Translations under genes and position numbers: made by a program
DNA from: JBBSAT01 sp046351235
GTDB lineage: Bacteria > Myxococcota_A > Polyangia > Polyangiales > Sandaracinaceae
Assembly: GCA_046351235.1 (NCBI GenBank)
Contig: JAXLYV010000002.1
Coordinates: 1-64,000 of the forward strand
Direction: 5' to 3'
DNA length: 64,000 nt
The notes under the pieces: model-generated
Told to the model about the DNA's origin: nothing
What the model saw: only the letters and a program-made list of their open reading frames with translations
The model's database searches: none
Shown: positions 63,028 through 64,000 of the stretch, one piece after another
Layout of the letters: each line of letters begins with the position of its first letter
How positions within the stretch are numbered: the stretch's first letter is position 1

Positions 63028-63648
63028 TCAGCGGTCGCAGCCGAGCTCGAGGCTCGCGAAGAACGGATCGGCGAGCGCCGCGGTGCCGCGTCCCGCGGGC
63101 GCGACGAGCTCCATCATCACGAGGGCGCGCGTGTCGGCGGTCACGAGGAACGCGACCTCACCGCCGCCCGACGTGGCCTGCGTGAGGGCGAGGCGCCGCG
63201 CCGGGTGATCGTCGACGCTCGTCGTCTGATCGCGCAGCGCCGTCTGTCCGGCGACGAGCCCGTCGGCGAGGCGCGCGATGGCCGAGGCCGGGTCGACCTC
63301 GGTCCCGTCGATCGGCCGGAAGATCACCACGCGGTACTCGACGCCGTCGTCGATCGCGTGCACGACCACGCGCTCGAAGCCCGCGTCGTCCTCTTCGCGC
63401 AGGCCTTCGTCGGCCGCGGCCGGCATCACGAAGCCGACGCCGCTGTCGCGATGCACGTAGCGCGCGCTCTCGCTCTCGCGCGGCTCGAAGCGCAGCCCCA
63501 CCGACGAGGGAGCGAAAGGCGCCGCGCCGCAGCCCACCACGAAGGCGAGTGCTGCGAGAGCTCCCACCGCTCCCGCACGCGCGGCCCCCTCTCCCGCGGT
63601 CGCGGGAGAGGGTTGGGGAGAGGGACCGCGAAGCCGAAGAAGGGTCAC
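63028..63648 (-). CDS. Lipoprotein, function unknown
   Basis: 206 residues from ATG 63648, or 179 from GTG 63567. Lipobox VVGC lies near residue 40 from the long start. With the long start the first residues (GPSPQPSPATAGEGAARAG) come from a REP-like palindrome; with the short start the signal peptide is minimal and lacks its basic N-region. The body is beta-rich with ALTQATSGGGEVAFLVTADTR and a final Cys. No family recognised. It precedes the receptor operon on the same strand. Confidence 0.75.
   Translation of the reverse strand: MTLLRLRGPSPQPSPATAGEGAARAGAVGALAALAFVVGCGAAPFAPSSVGLRFEPRESESARYVHRDSGVGFVMPAAADEGLREEDDAGFERVVVHAIDDGVEYRVVIFRPIDGTEVDPASAIARLADGLVAGQTALRDQTTSVDDHPARRLALTQATSGGGEVAFLVTADTRALVMMELVAPAGRGTAALADPFFASLELGCDR
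63585..63625 (+). repeat. REP-like palindrome, copy 3
   Basis: CCCTCTCCCGCG, loop, CGCGGGAGAGGG, then TTGGGGAGAGGGA. Depending on the start chosen, it lies in the first codons of the lipoprotein gene or in its leader. Confidence 0.75.
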
Positions 63649-63682
63649 GCGATTGCGACAGACCTGGAGGCCGGCGCGCCGC

Positions 63683-64000
<318 letters not shown>

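Overview
The window is very GC-rich chromosomal DNA from a Gram-negative bacterium, most likely a myxobacterium (Myxococcota, Polyangia/Sandaracinaceae-like). The grounds are two Pkn-type Ser/Thr kinases (one with a PEGA tail), many lipoproteins with Asp/Ala/Gly-rich linkers behind the lipobox, a secreted protein with eight DUF4215 Cys-rich repeats, a TonB domain fused to a TonB-dependent receptor, an imuA-imuB-dnaE2 mutagenesis cassette, a 3' PrkA fragment, and frequent GTG starts with 4-bp GTGA overlaps. This placement is inferred from gene content; no rRNA or other taxonomic marker is present.

Layout. 1-4050: formyltransferase-like protein, M14/DUF2817 peptidase, Nudix hydrolase, DUF4920 lipoprotein, zinc-ribbon membrane protein. 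4064-5984: two unrecognised genes preceded by a 19-bp tandem array. 6187-15001: a minus-strand run of two SDRs, a large GH67-like lipoprotein, an AraC regulator, a sulfotransferase and a multicopper oxidase. 15124-18296: a four-gene operon (YCII/DGPF protein, ECF42-type sigma factor, SDR, SRPBCC protein) with its own candidate ECF promoter. 18300-23832: DUF1214 protein, a translationally coupled tsaD/methyltransferase/small membrane protein operon, a Tat-exported superoxide reductase and small envelope proteins. 24160-26834: PDZ-like multi-TM lipoprotein divergent from trxB. 27322-33364: HD-GYP response regulator, lipoprotein hydrolase, bicovalent FAD oxidase and the Cys-rich repeat protein. 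33511-38952: imuA-imuB-dnaE2. 39091-40786: a frameshifted REP-associated transposase and a SUKH-domain protein. 40950-44015: an Omp85 protein with extra POTRA domains. 44217-52448: lipoproteins, an AraC regulator, purD and a DUF1963 protein. 52544-64000: acyl-CoA dehydrogenase, two kinases, an LPG-synthase-like membrane protein, an EVE protein, the TonB-fused receptor with partner lipoprotein, and the 3' end of prkA.

As a whole this is a housekeeping and envelope region, not a genomic island. No CRISPR array, phage, integron or tRNA was found. The most unusual material is non-coding: a structured element that starts at stop codons (TGACGGCGTCGATC core, with base-pair-preserving differences between copies); a REP-like palindrome present three times, once clearly in frame inside a gene; a 19-bp tandem array; and long hairpins between converging genes. 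The most interesting genes of unknown role are the conserved-looking 445/189-residue pair, the small membrane protein coupled to tsaD, and the exported superoxide reductase with its small neighbours. Start codons were chosen by reading Shine-Dalgarno sequences, overlaps and signal peptides by eye.
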